Shown here: in pieces, positions 60,899 through 64,000 of the stretch
Position numbering within the stretch: the stretch's first letter is position 1
Layout: every line of letters begins with the position of its first letter
Source of the DNA: Ichthyophthirius multifiliis
Lineage: Eukaryota; Ciliophora; Oligohymenophorea; Hymenostomatida
DNA length: 64,000 nucleotides
Direction of reading: 5' to 3'
Assembly: GCF_000220395.1 (NCBI RefSeq)
Contig: NW_004086450.1
Coordinates: forward strand, 62,001 to 126,000
Program-made: the position numbers and the translations under genes
The notes under the pieces: model-generated
What the model was told of the DNA's origin: nothing
The model's database searches: none
The model's input: only the letters and a program-made list of their open reading frames with translations

Positions 60899-61440
60899 AT
60901 GAACTATTAACCTATATTAATTTAGTAATCCTAAAAGTAATATTCAAATAATCCAAATATATAAAATTATCCTAAAGTGCCTTTTATTTATCAATAAAAA
61001 CATTTAATAATATAAAAAAATTATCCCTAATTTTAATAAATAAAGCCAATAGCAATATCAAACAATTAAAATTAAAATTTGATGTTAGGTAGAGATTTAA
61101 CTTAATAAATTCCAATTATATCACCAGATTAATCATCTAAATGCATTCAAGGTACACCAGAAAAAAGTAAAGAAGCATTATCTTGTATTTATATAACCCC
61201 AAATAATAAAAAATATCCAAATCAAATAAAAATTAAATACACTCCTGCTAATTAACTTATGGATGAAAAAATATAAAAAACAGAAAAAGTAGTCTAAAAT
61301 ATTTAAAGGCGATAATCTCTTCACTTTTTATAAGATACAACAAATTTTATTGAAAAAATGTAAAGCTAAGATGAAAAAAAATTAATATTTATTAAATTTT
61401 ATAGAAATTATAATGAATATAAATTTTATTGTTAAATTAA
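60899..61440 (+). CDS. Small unrecognised protein
   Basis: Opens MNYQPILIQQSQKQYSNN at 60899 and reads as a Pro/Gln/Asn-containing soluble protein (YPKVPFIYQQKH, LGRDLTQQIPIISPDQ, QGTPEKSKEALSC, YPNQIKIKYTPANQ, SLHFLQDTTNFIEKM). No domain is recognised; short SPD and TPEK sites are the kind used by proline-directed kinases. The frame carries on without TGA beyond 61440 into hydrophobic low-complexity sequence, so the true end probably uses an intron near 61370-61415 and was not pinned down. Confidence 0.5.
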
Positions 61441-62236
61441 TAATAAAAATAATATTTTTATTAATTTGATATTTTATTTTGATTACAATAGTTTTATTTT
61501 ATTATATTGTTTATATATATAATTATATAATATATTTTACTTTATTAAATTATAATGTATTTTTTATTTTAAAATTTAAATTAAAAATAATTATATATAT
61601 TTAAAATTATAAAAGTTTCTATATTAGTTATAATAATAATAAACGAAAACTAATTTTATATTAATTAAAATAAATTAATATGAAGATTTTATTATAATAC
61701 TTATACAGTTATTTTAAATTATTTAAGGGTAAAGTTAATTTTTATAAAACAAAATTAAATAAATTTAATTTTTATATTTGAAATATATCTCCAATTTAAG
61801 TGCTCTAAAAATAAATAAAAATATATTTATATTTTAAAATATTCAAGATTGACTATATTAATTTTACAAAATAAAAAATATTATAATTATTTACTTTATA
61901 TGTTTTGTAATTTCAACAAAATATTTTATTATGCTTCTTTTATTTAAAAAAATATATTTTTTTAAAAAAAAAAAATTAATAATTTATTTTTTAAAAAAAT
62001 TTAATTAAATAAACACAAAAAAAAAAGCTTTTTTTTTAAAAAAAAAAAATATAAATAACAAGTATCAATATTTATTTTCAAAAAAAAGAAAAGAAAAGAA
62101 AAAAATAACAACAACAATAACTTAGAAAGTATTAAACAAAAAATAAAAAAATCAGGAAAATATTTACCCAAATCAAAAAAAAAAATAAAAAATAAAAAAA
62201 AAGAACAACAAAAACAAGAAAATATATACTAAAAAT
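61441..62236. other. A/T-rich intergenic region ending in long A runs
   Basis: About 800 bases without a gene. The last 250 bases before the MAPK ATG are dominated by A runs and AACAACAATAA-type sequence, probably a 5' leader. Confidence 0.6.

Positions 62237-64000
<1,764 letters not shown>

Overview
This window looks like macronuclear DNA of an oligohymenophorean ciliate. It is extremely AT-rich (roughly 85% A+T by eye). Nearly every coding stretch becomes a long, recognisable protein only if TAA and TAG are read as glutamine and TGA is the sole stop. Genes are dense, on both strands, and many are cut by short AT-rich GT...AG introns (27 to about 100 nt). The composition, intron style and an N-filled scaffold gap fit Ichthyophthirius best, with Tetrahymena-like relatives as the alternative; this is inference. 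Conventional ORF calling with the standard code fragments almost every gene, so coordinates here run from the chosen ATG to TGA, introns included.

Layout. 0.5-10.8 kb: a coiled-coil protein (-), a Rab-type GTPase (+), a SHIPPO/STPGR-like protein (+), a sugar transporter of the major facilitator superfamily (+), a Derlin (-) and an EF-hand protein (-). 11.6-25.5 kb: a BET bromodomain protein (+), a PX-domain protein (-), phosphonopyruvate decarboxylase (+), a coiled-coil protein (+), an importin-alpha-like armadillo protein (+), a small coiled-coil protein (-) and a large unrecognised protein (+). 25.5-35.5 kb: one giant minus-strand gene encoding an N-terminal pseudokinase, a long array of EF-hands and a C-terminal region with beta-rich (C2-like) character. 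35.7-42.4 kb: a RING-like protein (-), a CCDC42/CFAP73-type axonemal coiled-coil protein (-), an OS-9-like MRH lectin with a large insertion (+), a small membrane protein (+) and a kinase-like relic. 42.4-53.4 kb: an ankyrin-AGC kinase (-), a 3.3-kb gene-poor stretch, a ZSWIM2-like E3 ligase (-), a low-complexity protein (+) and an ankyrin-TPR protein (+). 54.09-54.30 kb is an assembly gap. 55.3-64 kb: an AHA1-like Hsp90 co-chaperone (-), a long coiled-coil protein with an acidic repeat tail (-), a small unknown protein (+) and a MAPK15/ERK7-like kinase running off the window (+).

How the genes relate. There is no operon-like system. Several products point to cilia (STPGR-like, CFAP73/CCDC42, MAPK15), two to ER-associated degradation (Derlin, OS-9-like lectin), one to phosphonate biosynthesis (typical of ciliate phosphonolipids) and several to calcium signalling. 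The items most worth a second look are the giant pseudokinase/EF-hand protein, the MRH lectin split by an insertion of several hundred residues, and TAA-encoded polyglutamine tracts in two kinases. Several genes carry one apparent frame break in or near homopolymer A/T runs, more consistent with base-count errors than with pseudogenes.
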